Shown here one piece after another: positions 25,272 through 33,420 of a stretch of 64,000 nucleotides of DNA (positions are counted from its first letter, which is position 1; every line of letters starts with the position of its first letter). The notes below the pieces were generated by a model. It was not told the origin of the DNA. It did not search any database and saw only the letters and a list, made by a program, of their open reading frames with translations. Source of the DNA: Streptomyces cirratus. GTDB taxonomy: Bacteria > Actinomycetota > Actinomycetes > Streptomycetales > Streptomycetaceae. The translations under genes were made by a program, and so were the position numbers. The stretch is taken from positions 1 to 64,000 of the forward strand of contig NZ_BMVP01000021.1 of NCBI RefSeq assembly GCF_014650775.1. The letters are read 5' to 3'.

Positions 25272-26536
25272 GCGGTCCTCCTGTCGGGGCGGGTCAGCAC
25301 CATCGCGCTGTGGAACCCGCCGAATCCGCTGCCCACGGTGAGGACGGCGTCGGTGCGGTGCTCCCGCGCGTGGAGCGGGACGTAGTCGAGGTCGCACTCG
25401 GGGTCGGGAGTGCGCAGGTTGGCGGTGGGCGGCACCACGTGGTGCTTCATCGCGAGGACGGAGGCGGCGATCTCCATCGATCCGACCGACCCGAGCGAGT
25501 GCCCGATCATCGACTTGATGGAGCTCATCGGGATCCGGTGGGCGTGCTCGCCGAGGGCCAGCTTGTACGCGGCCGTCTCGTGGAGGTCGTTCTGCCGGGT
25601 GCCCGAGCCGTGCGCGCTGACGTAGTCGATGTCCGCGGGGTGCAGACGTGCCGCGTCCAGGGCGACCGTGACGGCCTCGGCCAGCTCGCGGCCGTCGGGG
25701 CGCAGGCCGGTCATGTGGAAGGCGCTGGAGCGGGCGGCGTGCCCGGCGATCTCCGCGTAGACGTGCGCGCCGCGCCGGCGTGCGGCCGTCAGCTCCTCCA
25801 GCACGAACACGGCGGCGCCCTCGCCCAGTACGAAACCCTTGCGGGAGGCGTCGAAGGGGCGGGAGGCGGTTCCCGGCTGGTCGTTGTACGTGGTCGTCGC
25901 CTTGATGGCGTCGAAGCAGGCCAGGGTGATCGGGCTGATCGGCGCGTCCGTGGCACCGGTGACCATCACGTCGGCGCTGCCCTCGCGGATCAGGTCCGCG
26001 GCGTGGGCGACCGAGTCGATCCCCGAGGTGCAGCCGGTGGAGACGGTGGTGACGGGGCCCTCCGCGCCGACGGCCCAGGCCACCTCGGCGGCGAAGGAGC
26101 TCGGCACGAAGTGGTCGTAGAGGCCGGGCGAGGCGTAGGTGTGGTCGACCAGGTCGAGCCGGCCGTCGTGGCTGACGGCGCGGTACTCGCGGTCGAGCGC
26201 GCCCGGGGCGCCGACGCCGGTGCCGAGGCTGACTCCGGTGCGGTGGGGGTCGAGCCCGGTGAGGGCCAGCCCGCTGTCGGCGAACGCCTCGCGGGCCGCC
26301 ACCACGGCGAACTGTGCGGCGCGGTCCATGCGGCAGATCTCCCGCGGGGTCAGCCCGTGCGCCCGCGGGTCGAAGTCGGCTTCGGCCGCCACCCGGGAGC
26401 GGAAGCCCGAGGCGTCGAAGAGGGTGATCTCCCGCGTCGCGGTGCGCCCTTCGCTCAGCATGCGCCAGAAGGCCCCGGTGCCGGTGCCTCCCGGCGCCAG
26501 CACTCCGACCCCCGTGATCACTACCCGGCGAGCCAC
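25268..26536 (-). CDS. Ketosynthase alpha subunit of type II PKS
   Basis: 422-residue KS-alpha performing decarboxylative chain extension. Catalytic triad complete: Cys169 (STGCTSGID), His309 (SAHGSGTRQND) and His346 (IGHSLGS). GTG start at 26536. Gene order KS-alpha, CLF, ACP, KR, ARO/CYC is the canonical angucycline arrangement. Together with the upstream cyclase it defines a decaketide-type pathway (inference from neighbours). Confidence 0.97.
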   Translation of the reverse strand: MARRVVITGVGVLAPGGTGTGAFWRMLSEGRTATREITLFDASGFRSRVAAEADFDPRAHGLTPREICRMDRAAQFAVVAAREAFADSGLALTGLDPHRTGVSLGTGVGAPGALDREYRAVSHDGRLDLVDHTYASPGLYDHFVPSSFAAEVAWAVGAEGPVTTVSTGCTSGIDSVAHAADLIREGSADVMVTGATDAPISPITLACFDAIKATTTYNDQPGTASRPFDASRKGFVLGEGAAVFVLEELTAARRRGAHVYAEIAGHAARSSAFHMTGLRPDGRELAEAVTVALDAARLHPADIDYVSAHGSGTRQNDLHETAAYKLALGEHAHRIPMSSIKSMIGHSLGSVGSMEIAASVLAMKHHVVPPTANLRTPDPECDLDYVPLHAREHRTDAVLTVGSGFGGFHSAMVLTRPDRRTA

Positions 26537-26573
26537 CGGTACGGCCCTCCCCTCGTGTCGGCGTGGCGGCTGC

Positions 26574-26906
26574 TCACTCGGACGCCGTCCAGTCGTAGAA
26601 GCGCGTGGCCATGGCGTCGGCGGGGGTGCGCCAGGTCGCCGGGTCGTACGGCTGGATGAACGGCAGCAGGTCGTGGCTGATCTTCATGAAGCGGGGGTCG
26701 TTGCGGGACTCCTGGATGCGCCGGCCGCCGTCGTCCTCCGCGAAGTCCTGGAGGTGGAAGTAGAGGCCCTTGTACATGAACAGCCGCCGGCGCAGGGTGC
26801 CCATCCGCTGGGGCATGTCGGTCTGGTCGAACTCGGTGAAGAGGCGGGCCACTTGCTCGCTGGACATGCTGTCCATCCGGGCCACGATCAGGTTGCTGTG
26901 CGTCAT
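26574..26906 (-). CDS. TcmI-type polyketide cyclase
   Basis: 110-residue dimeric alpha/beta-barrel cyclase: LIVARMDSMSSEQVARLFTE start, LFMYKGLYFHLQDF and the C-terminal MATRFYDW, all typical of the TcmI/JadI second cyclases of angucycline pathways. ATG at 26906 with GGAAGAG upstream. It is directly upstream of KS-alpha (37 bp). Confidence 0.92.
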   Translation of the reverse strand: MTHSNLIVARMDSMSSEQVARLFTEFDQTDMPQRMGTLRRRLFMYKGLYFHLQDFAEDDGGRRIQESRNDPRFMKISHDLLPFIQPYDPATWRTPADAMATRFYDWTASE

Positions 26907-26939
26907 CTGGTCTCTCTCTTCCGTGCGTCGGGGAGCGGT

Positions 26940-27605
26940 TCAGGGGTGGTACAGGCGGATGAAGTCCGCGACGCCGTCGGCGATGAGCGCCTCGGCCTCG
27001 GCGCGCGGCACGGGCAGGGCGCCGAGGAAGGAGCGCTGGACGACACCGGAGGGGACCAGCAGGATGAAACGTTCCGCCGCCTGGTCGGCGTCGGGGATGT
27101 CGAGCAGTCCGCGGGCCGCGACGCCGCGCAGCCTGCGGGCCAGCTCGCCGCGTGCCTGGCGGGGGCCGGCCGCCTGCCACTTCTCGACGGCTTCGACCGG
27201 CAGCCGGGTCACCTCGGCGCTGACATGGCGCACGATCGCGAAGTGCTCGCGGAACGCCTCCAGCGGTGCCAGCCAGGCCCGGCCGAGCGCGATGAGGTCC
27301 TGCTCCAGGTCGGTGATCTCCGCCAGGCAGCTCTCGGCGACCTGCGCGAGGGCGGCCGCGACGGAGACGGAGCTGTCCAGCAGCACGCCCACCAGCAGCT
27401 GTTCGTGGTCGGGGAAGCACCGCCGTACGGCATCCAGCGGTACGCCCGCCTCGGCGGCCGTGGCCTCGGCGGTGCAGCGTCTCCAGCCCTCGCGGGCCAG
27501 CACGGTGCGGGCGGCCCTGACGACGGCGCGGCGCTCGTCGGCCGCTCCGTCCGGCGGCCGGGGGGTGCGCTCGAGGGTGGCCGACGTCGCTCGCGGCATG
27601 GCCAT
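26940..27605 (-). CDS. TetR-family regulator inside the PKS operon
   Basis: 221-residue protein with an N-terminal TetR helix-turn-helix (AARTVLAREGWRRCTAEATAAEAGVPLDAVRRCFPDHEQLL). The rest is a helical ligand domain with no recognisable specificity. ATG at 27605, AGGAGG 10 bp upstream. It is cotranscribed between the hydroxylase and cyclase genes, an unusual place for a regulator; it may sense a pathway product and adjust the operon or an exporter (inference). Confidence 0.85.
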   Translation of the reverse strand: MAMPRATSATLERTPRPPDGAADERRAVVRAARTVLAREGWRRCTAEATAAEAGVPLDAVRRCFPDHEQLLVGVLLDSSVSVAAALAQVAESCLAEITDLEQDLIALGRAWLAPLEAFREHFAIVRHVSAEVTRLPVEAVEKWQAAGPRQARGELARRLRGVAARGLLDIPDADQAAERFILLVPSGVVQRSFLGALPVPRAEAEALIADGVADFIRLYHP

Positions 27606-27677
27606 GTTCCGGGTTCCTCCTCGTGACGTGCTCGTCCGGCCGGCGGGTGCGCGGCCGGCCAGTGGTGCGGGGCGTCG

Positions 27678-29147
27678 TCAGGGAGTGCCGAACCAGCGTT
27701 CCAGCGCCATGGGCAGGTCGTGGTGGCTGCCGGGCGCCGCCCAGGCCACGTATCCGTCGGGGCGGATCAGCAGGGCCGTGGTGTCGCGCAGTTCCTCGTC
27801 CGCCGGGATGCCGCGCGGCGTGGCGGTGACGATGTCGACCCGGTCGGCCCAGGCCGCGGCGCGCTGCCGCAGCCGCGGGTTGTCCGCGAGGTCGAGGAGC
27901 ACGCCGCGGGCGGGGTGGAGCAGCTCCGTGGTGGAGGCGGCGGCGTCCGGACCGGCCAGCTCCAGGCGCGGCATGCGCCGGCCCAGCAGCGGGTGGGTGC
28001 CCTTGCCGACGTCGTAGGCGATCTCCAGGCCGCTGACCATGGCGGCGAGGTGGCGCGCCACGTCCTCGTACGCCATGAGTTCCCCGAGCGTGTCGCGCAG
28101 CGGCTGTACCTCGGCGCCGCTCAGGAAGAGCAGTCCCTGGGCGCGGGTGTTCATCAGCAGCCGGCGGCCGACGGGGTGCCGCTCGCCGTGGTAGGTGTCG
28201 AGCAGGCCGGCCGGGGCGTCGCCGCGGACCACGGCGGCGAGTTTCCAGCCCAGGTTCACGGCGTCCTGGATGCCGGTGTTCATGCCCTGGCCGCCGGCGG
28301 GGAGGTGGATGTGCGCCGCGTCGCCGGCCAGCAGTACGCGGCCGCGCCGGTACTCGCCCGCCTGCCGGGCCGCGTCGCCGAAGGCGCTCACCCACACCGG
28401 CTCGGCGGCCGAGATGTCGTCGCCGGTCAGCCGCTGCCAGGCGGCCGCGACCTCCGCGAAGGGCGGCGGGCCCTCGCGGCGGCGCGGTGGTGTGCCGCGT
28501 TCGCAGACGATGATCCGGGTGATGCCGCCGGGCAGCGGTCCCACCATCACCATGCCGCCGGGCAGGGTCTCGCCGATCATGCGGGGCTTGAGGTCGACGC
28601 CCTTGATGTCGGCGAGGTACATCTCCGTCGTCGCCGACGTGCCGGGGAAGTCGAATCCGGCCGCCTTGCGTACGGTGCTGCGTCCGCCGTCGCAGCCCAC
28701 CAGGTAGGCGGCGCGCAGGGTGTGCGTCCCGGCGGGGCCGCGCACCTCCACCTCGACGCCGTCGCCGTCGTCGCGTACGGAGAGCACCTCGTGGCCGCGC
28801 CGCAGGTCGGCCCCGAGGCCGGTGGCCCATTCCTCCAGGCGGGTCTCCGTGACCGACTGCGGCACCGCTTTGGCGGCGCGGCACGTCGTCTCGCCGAGCA
28901 CGCCGAAGTCCAGCGGCAGACCGCCGAAGTGGCCGAGCGTGCTGGTCTCGATCTCGCCGAACCGGGCGAGGAGGCCGCGCTGGTCGAAGGTCTCCAGGGT
29001 GCGGGCGGTGAAGCCGAGGCCGCGGGATTCGCCCGTACGCCGTTCCAGCCGCTCCACAACGATGACGTCGACCCCCGCGAGCCGCAGTTCGCCGGCGAGC
29101 ATCATTCCCGTGGGTCCCGCGCCGACGACGATGACCGGTGCGTCCAT
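27678..29147 (-). CDS. FAD-dependent aromatic hydroxylase (PgaE/UrdE/JadH-like)
   Basis: 489-residue flavoprotein hydroxylase: dinucleotide-binding GAGPTG at 9-14, the VGCDGGRSTVRK stretch and the second FAD motif GDAAHIHLPAGGQGMNTG. Homologues hydroxylate C12 of the angucyclinone core. It opens the nine-gene PKS operon; ATG at 29147 has AAGGAG 5 bp upstream. Together with the fused oxygenase at the other end of the operon it forms the usual angucycline oxygenase pair. Confidence 0.93.
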   Translation of the reverse strand: MDAPVIVVGAGPTGMMLAGELRLAGVDVIVVERLERRTGESRGLGFTARTLETFDQRGLLARFGEIETSTLGHFGGLPLDFGVLGETTCRAAKAVPQSVTETRLEEWATGLGADLRRGHEVLSVRDDGDGVEVEVRGPAGTHTLRAAYLVGCDGGRSTVRKAAGFDFPGTSATTEMYLADIKGVDLKPRMIGETLPGGMVMVGPLPGGITRIIVCERGTPPRRREGPPPFAEVAAAWQRLTGDDISAAEPVWVSAFGDAARQAGEYRRGRVLLAGDAAHIHLPAGGQGMNTGIQDAVNLGWKLAAVVRGDAPAGLLDTYHGERHPVGRRLLMNTRAQGLLFLSGAEVQPLRDTLGELMAYEDVARHLAAMVSGLEIAYDVGKGTHPLLGRRMPRLELAGPDAAASTTELLHPARGVLLDLADNPRLRQRAAAWADRVDIVTATPRGIPADEELRDTTALLIRPDGYVAWAAPGSHHDLPMALERWFGTP

Positions 29148-29349
29148 CACGTCTCCTTGAATTCGCCTCCGGAGACAGTGCACCGGATCTTGACTACAAG
29201 GTTCTTCGGATGCGAACGGGCATTCAATGGCGCTGGATTCAGGACTCGGTCAGGTTCCACAAGAGCCGGTCCACAGCCTCGGAGGACGGCCAAGAGCATG
29301 TCAAGGACAGGTCAGGGGCACGGCCCCGGACCCTGCGCGGGCGGTGTGG
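29148..29349 (-). promoter_or_regulatory. Promoter region of the type II PKS operon
   Basis: About 200 bp between the hydroxylase start and the end of the co-regulator gene, less GC-rich than its surroundings. In the reading direction GCTCTTG occurs twice, 31 bp apart, with TGAC-containing repeats between and after. A 10-bp stem with one mismatch (29310-29332) may end the upstream operon. This should be the target of the response regulator at 30229-30999 (inference). Confidence 0.5.
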
Positions 29350-30189
29350 TCAGCGGCGTGCGGCGCGGCGGCTGAAGCAGGAACGGACGTCGTTCTCGTT
29401 GTAGTACGTGCGCCCCGCGCGGTTGCGGCGGCGCCACCGCTCCTCGCTCGCCAGCCGGTAGACGGTGCCCATCGGCACCTGCCACAGCTGCGCGATGTCG
29501 GCGCCGGCCAGCCAGCGTTCGGCGGGCGCGGCGGCGGCGCCCGTCGGCCGCCCGGAGTCGACGCGGTCCATGGAGTGGCTCAGCTCGCTCCACCGGTCGC
29601 TGGTCCAGCGGTGGGCCGGATCGGCGTCGCACGCGATCACGCGGCCGGCGTCGGGCTCGCCCGCGTGGGCGGCGAGGGCGAGGGCTCCGGCGCAGTCCGG
29701 TTCCGGGCAGGCGCCCAGCCGGATGCTGCGGGCGGGGTCGGGGAAGGCCGCGCGGCGTCCGGCCCGTACCAGGCGGGCCACCTCCTCGCTGGCGTCGGCC
29801 GCCGCCGGGTGCGCCGCGAGCCAGTCCGTGTGGCGTAGGAGGAAGGCGGTGAGGGCGGTCGCGGTACGGGGCGGCGCGGCCAGCCCGCGCTGCTGGGCGA
29901 CCAGGCCGCTCCACGAGCCGAGGACGGAGACGATGCGCGCCCGTACGTCGGCGGCGGCGGCGTTGAACGGCAGGCCGGGCAGGTCGCCTCCGGTGGTGCG
30001 TTCGCGCAGGCTGCCGGGGGCGCCCCCGCCGAGCATCCGGCCGCACTCCTCGTGGAGGTGGGCCAGTTCGGCGAGTCCCGCGGCGAAGTGGTCCCGGCAC
30101 TGGCGGCACAGCCGGGTGCCCGCGGACGTGCGCCGCCGGGCCTGCCCGCCGCGGCAGCCCTCGCCGTGGCAAAGAGCCGTCACCGTCAT
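29350..30189 (-). CDS. Putative transcriptional co-activator (Aur1O-like)
   Basis: 279-residue protein without a standard domain. N-terminus has a CxxxxC...CxxC arrangement (Cys 7, 12, 27, 30) that could bind zinc, and the C-terminus (WLAGADIAQLWQVPMGTVYRLASEERWRRRNRAGRTYYNENDV, described by its ends only) looks like a MerR/excisionase-type winged helix. It is cotranscribed behind an atypical response regulator (39-bp gap), the arrangement I recall for aur1P-aur1O in the auricin cluster, where Aur1O is reported to co-activate Aur1P. Start ATG with AAGGGGG upstream. Function by analogy only. Confidence 0.7.
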   Translation of the reverse strand: MTVTALCHGEGCRGGQARRRTSAGTRLCRQCRDHFAAGLAELAHLHEECGRMLGGGAPGSLRERTTGGDLPGLPFNAAAADVRARIVSVLGSWSGLVAQQRGLAAPPRTATALTAFLLRHTDWLAAHPAAADASEEVARLVRAGRRAAFPDPARSIRLGACPEPDCAGALALAAHAGEPDAGRVIACDADPAHRWTSDRWSELSHSMDRVDSGRPTGAAAAPAERWLAGADIAQLWQVPMGTVYRLASEERWRRRNRAGRTYYNENDVRSCFSRRAARR

Positions 30190-30228
30190 GTCGTTCCCCC
30201 TTCTGCGAGGCCCTGTCGTGGACCGGGC

Positions 30229-30999
30229 TCAGCCGTGGCCGAACCGGAAGCCGACGCCGCGGACCGTGATGATCCAGCCGGCGCCGATCTTGTTGCGCAA
30301 CGTGCTGACGTGCGTGTCGACGGTCCGGCGCGACCAGGAGTCGCCCCAGACCTGCTCCATGAGGAGCTTGCGCGGGATGACGGTGCCGGGGTGGGAGGCC
30401 AGGAGGTAGAGCATGTCGAACTCCTTGCGGGTGGTCTCGACGGGCTCCCCGTCCAAGGTGACCTCCCGGGTCCCCGCGTCGATCCGCAGCGGTCCGGCGG
30501 TGATGGCGGCGGCCACCGGACGCGGCGGGCGCGCCCGGCGCATGACCGCTTCCATCCGGGCCATCAGCTCGCGGAACCCGTAGGGCTTGACGAGGTAGTC
30601 GTCCGCGCCGGCCTGGAGGCCGAGTACGCGGTCCAGTTCGCTGCCGCGCGCGGTCACCGCGATCACGGCGATCTCATGGGCGGAACGGATGCCCCGGCAG
30701 ACCTCCAGCCCGTCCAGGTCCGGAAGTTCCAGGTCGAGCAGGACGAGGTCGGCGTCGGTGTAACTGCGCAGCGCCTCGCTGCCGGTTGCGACGATGTCGA
30801 CCTCGTGCCCGTGGCGGCGCAGGCCGCGCGCCAGGGTCTCGGCCTCGACGGCGTTGCTCTCCACGATGAGAATGCGCCACAGCGCCGACTGGGCGGGTCC
30901 GCTCGCCTGCGTTCTCAGACCCTCCGCGAGGGAGAGCCCTCCGTTCACTCCTGCAGCGACCGTGTGAGGTTCCAGCACAGCCATGGAACGCTGGTTCAT
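30229..30999 (-). CDS. Atypical OmpR-type response regulator (Aur1P/JadR1-like)
   Basis: 256-residue activator with receiver domain and OmpR winged helix (RKEFDMLYLLASHPG...RRTVDTHVSTLRNKIG). The phosphoacceptor-like Asp89 and Lys138 (LVKPYG) remain, but the acidic pair normally at the start of the receiver reads VESN, so Mg-dependent phosphorylation is unlikely; such regulators respond to pathway end products instead. ATG at 30999 with GGGGGG upstream; ATG at 30984 is an alternative. An ARE palindrome lies 42-67 bp upstream, so transcription is probably under GBL-receptor control. No histidine kinase gene nearby. Confidence 0.9.
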   Translation of the reverse strand: MNQRSMAVLEPHTVAAGVNGGLSLAEGLRTQASGPAQSALWRILIVESNAVEAETLARGLRRHGHEVDIVATGSEALRSYTDADLVLLDLELPDLDGLEVCRGIRSAHEIAVIAVTARGSELDRVLGLQAGADDYLVKPYGFRELMARMEAVMRRARPPRPVAAAITAGPLRIDAGTREVTLDGEPVETTRKEFDMLYLLASHPGTVIPRKLLMEQVWGDSWSRRTVDTHVSTLRNKIGAGWIITVRGVGFRFGHG

Positions 31000-31040
31000 C
31001 TGCCCCCCGTCCTCAAGCTCTGTTGAGTCAACGTCAACGA

Positions 31041-31066
31041 ACATACAAACCGCTTCGTCGGTTTGT
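31041..31066. promoter_or_regulatory. ARE-type GBL receptor operator upstream of the response regulator
   Basis: ACAAACCG-CTTCGT-CGGTTTGT (31045-31066) is a perfect inverted repeat preceded by ACAT, matching the autoregulatory-element pattern bound by ArpA/FarA-type receptors. Confidence 0.75.
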
Positions 31067-31196
31067 CAAAGATCTGATTACCCCTCAAACCCTGGCGAGA
31101 CACGCCACAAAGGGGTTAAACGGGGTGACGAGACAGGCAGGCTCCCGCGCGCTCCGCAGGTATCCGTCCCACCTTGCCGGAGCATGAAGCGCTGGA

Positions 31197-31220
31197 CAAT
31201 ACCAACGAGACGGTTTAATA
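31197..31220. promoter_or_regulatory. ARE-like operator upstream of the divergent TetR gene
   Basis: ATACCAAC-GAGA-CGGTTTAATA resembles a degenerate ARE and lies 30-50 bp upstream of the TetR start at 31250, suggesting auto- or cross-regulation. Confidence 0.5.
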
Positions 31221-31249
31221 AGGGGGTAACTGTCATAGGAGCAAGCGTG

Positions 31250-31849
31250 ATGAAACAGGAGCGCGCCCTCCGGACCCGCCAGGCACTGATCAAGTCGGCT
31301 GCCACGGTGTTCGGACGGCGCGGATACGCGGAGGCGACGCTGAACATGATCAGCGCGGGAGCGGGAGTGACCCCGGGCGCCTTGCACTTCCACTTCGAGA
31401 ACAAGGCGGCCGTCGCGGCGGCCGTCGAAGCAGCGGCGGCCGGCTCCCTGCGCACGGTGGCCCGCGAGGTGTACGCGCGCCGGACCTCGGCCCTCCAGGC
31501 TCTCGCCGACAGCTCGCTGGCGCTCGCCCACGCGCTCCTGTCCGACGTGGTGGCCCGGGCGGGCTTCCAGCTCGGCCACGAGGTTCTCTACCCGACGGTG
31601 TACGACCTGCGCGAGGAATGGCACGCGTACGTGTACCGGCTGCTCAAGGAGGCGGACGCCGAGGACACGCTGCTGCCGGGCCTGTGCCGGCGGCACGCCG
31701 CCGCGATGGTGGTGGCGGCGACCATCGGCTTCGAGCTACTGGGCCGGGACGACCCCCAGTGGCTCTCCCGGCGCACCCTGACCGGCTTCTGGAACGTGGT
31801 GCTGCCCTGCCTGGCGGACCCGGAGGCGCTGCGCAAGCTGGACCTCTGA
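31250..31849 (+). CDS. ArpA-family TetR pseudo-GBL receptor (Aur1R-like)
   Basis: 199-residue regulator with N-terminal KQERALRTRQALIKSAATVFGRRGY helix-turn-helix and the GALHFHFENKAAVA signature of GBL-receptor relatives. The Trp that contacts GBL in true receptors (AGWAG) is absent; the equivalent helix reads ATIGFELLG, so it is probably a pseudo-receptor sensing the antibiotic or an intermediate. Divergent from the response-regulator gene, with ARE-like sites between. ATG at 31250 with AGGAG 8 bp upstream. Convergent with the second aromatase gene. Confidence 0.88.
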   Translation: MKQERALRTRQALIKSAATVFGRRGYAEATLNMISAGAGVTPGALHFHFENKAAVAAAVEAAAAGSLRTVAREVYARRTSALQALADSSLALAHALLSDVVARAGFQLGHEVLYPTVYDLREEWHAYVYRLLKEADAEDTLLPGLCRRHAAAMVVAATIGFELLGRDDPQWLSRRTLTGFWNVVLPCLADPEALRKLDL

Positions 31850-31891
31850 GGATCCTCGAAGGGCCCGTACAGGGTCGCTCGAGGTCTGGTC

Positions 31892-32884
31892 TCACACCGA
31901 GCGCAGGGTGCGGGCCGCCTCGCCCGCCGGCGGCCGCACCGGGCCCAGGACGGCCGCGCTCTGCCGCCCGAGCAGCCCGCGGACGTGGCGGCGTGCCGAC
32001 GCCGGGTCCCCGCCCGGCCCCAGCACCCGCTCCAGTGCCCGCCCGTCCAGCAGGACGGAGTGCCGGGACACCACGGTGCACCCGGCCACCGGATCGGGCA
32101 GCACCGACCATTCGCCGGTGTGCGCGGCCAGCAAGGGGTGCGGCCGGGTCTGTTTGTGGACGATGCGTCCGGCCGCCGGGAAGCACACCCGTACCGACTC
32201 CGTGGTGTACGCGGAGCCGTCGCCGTCCACCTGGACGAGGGCTGCGCGCTGTACCCCGGGCCGCTCCTCGCTCACGTCGGCGCGCAGGACGTGCGGGACG
32301 CGGCCGGGCCAGGAGTCCACGCCGTACAGGAACTCCATGAGCTGCTCGCCCGATCCGGCTACCCGTACGCGGTCCTCGAAGGTCATCAGCAGCCCGTCGA
32401 GGGCCGTCCAGCACTCGGCCGCCGCCCTGAGTCCGTCCAGTGCGCCGCGCACGGCCCGTCCGGCGGCCGCGAGCGCCCGGTCCGTGGCCGCCGTCCGGGC
32501 TCCGCAGAGGGTGCTCTCCTGCTCCAGCGTCAGCCTCGACCAGCCGGGCGCCAGTGTGCTCACGCTCAGCTCGCCGGACACCGGGGCGAAGGGGGCCTGG
32601 GGATCCTCCCGGCGGAAGCCGGCCCGCAGCGCGCCGGCGTCGAGGGTCCGGCTCCAGCGCGAGGACGTCACGGCGCTCCCCTCGGGGGCGGACCACAGGC
32701 AGAACCTGTCCCGGTCCCCGTCGGCGTCCAGCGGCTCCACGTGCAGGGCGTGGGGCAGGAACAGCGGCCAGTGGGCGGTGTCGGCGACCAGTGCGTACAG
32801 GACACCGGCCGGGGCGGCGGCATCGACCGCACAAGACGTCCGGTGCTGCGCCGGCCCCACAGGCCGTACTGGCTTCAAAGACAT
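31892..32884 (-). CDS. Second didomain aromatase/cyclase-like protein
   Basis: 330-residue protein with two SRPBCC-like halves (VDAAAPAGVLYALVADTAHWPLFLPHALHVE; FEDRVRVAGSGEQLMEFLYGVDSWPGRVPHV). It is a diverged paralogue of the ARO/CYC at 21771-22718. It follows an ACP gene (91 bp) whose active Ser is Cys, and both sit outside the core PKS operon. Whether it is catalytic or a non-productive partner cannot be told. Confidence 0.82.
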   Translation of the reverse strand: MSLKPVRPVGPAQHRTSCAVDAAAPAGVLYALVADTAHWPLFLPHALHVEPLDADGDRDRFCLWSAPEGSAVTSSRWSRTLDAGALRAGFRREDPQAPFAPVSGELSVSTLAPGWSRLTLEQESTLCGARTAATDRALAAAGRAVRGALDGLRAAAECWTALDGLLMTFEDRVRVAGSGEQLMEFLYGVDSWPGRVPHVLRADVSEERPGVQRAALVQVDGDGSAYTTESVRVCFPAAGRIVHKQTRPHPLLAAHTGEWSVLPDPVAGCTVVSRHSVLLDGRALERVLGPGGDPASARRHVRGLLGRQSAAVLGPVRPPAGEAARTLRSV

Positions 32885-32975
32885 CGGACACCTCCTCCAA
32901 CGCTTGACGCAGACCTTGTCCCAAGCCGCCGGAATCGCGCTCGAACCCTGCCGGAGCCCCGCTGGAGGGTGGAGG

Positions 32976-33239
32976 TCAGACGGCGGCGCGTGCGCCGAGC
33001 ACGCTGTTGACGAGGGCGAGGTAGCGCCTCGGGGTGTCGGCGAGTTCGAGCAGCTCGCCGTCGATGAGGATGTCGAACTTCCGCTCGATGTAGCCGGTGG
33101 TCTGCAGGACGGAGAGACAGTCGTAGCCGAGTTCCACCCAGTAGAGGTCGAGGGCGTCCTCGTTCAGTTCGACGCCTTCCTCCTCGCCTCCCCAGAACCG
33201 CAGGATGCGGGTCAGGCCGGTGAGTTCCAGCCGGTCCAT
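32976..33239 (-). CDS. Acyl carrier protein homologue with Ser-to-Cys at the phosphopantetheine site
   Basis: 87-residue ACP fold. The attachment motif expected as GYDSL reads VELGYDCLSVLQT: codon TGT gives Cys41 where Ser is required by PPTases. The rest of helix II and III (TTGYIERKFDILIDGELL, ADTPRRYLALV) is normal. So it either cannot be phosphopantetheinylated or is modified unusually. It starts at ATG 33239 (AGGAGAAAGG upstream) and heads a two-gene unit with the second aromatase. Confidence 0.88.
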   Translation of the reverse strand: MDRLELTGLTRILRFWGGEEEGVELNEDALDLYWVELGYDCLSVLQTTGYIERKFDILIDGELLELADTPRRYLALVNSVLGARAAV

Positions 33240-33281
33240 GGCCTACCTTTCTCCTCCTGCGGGAGCGGTCCCCCCGCCCCC

Positions 33282-33305
33282 CTCGGCCCGGCGTGCCGGG
33301 CCGAG
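33282..33305 (-). terminator. Hairpin after SARP gene
   Basis: CTCGGCCCGGC (33282-33292) and its exact complement (33295-33305) form an 11-bp stem downstream of the SARP stop at 33421. Confidence 0.65.
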
Positions 33306-33420
33306 CAGAGTCTGGCCGGGCACGGTCGAGCCCTCCTCGAGCGCCCGTGCGGCGCTGCTTGAGCACCGCCGCCGGTGGGGCGACGGTCCGGCGGCGCCCG
33401 TCCTTCGGCGCCCGTCCTGC

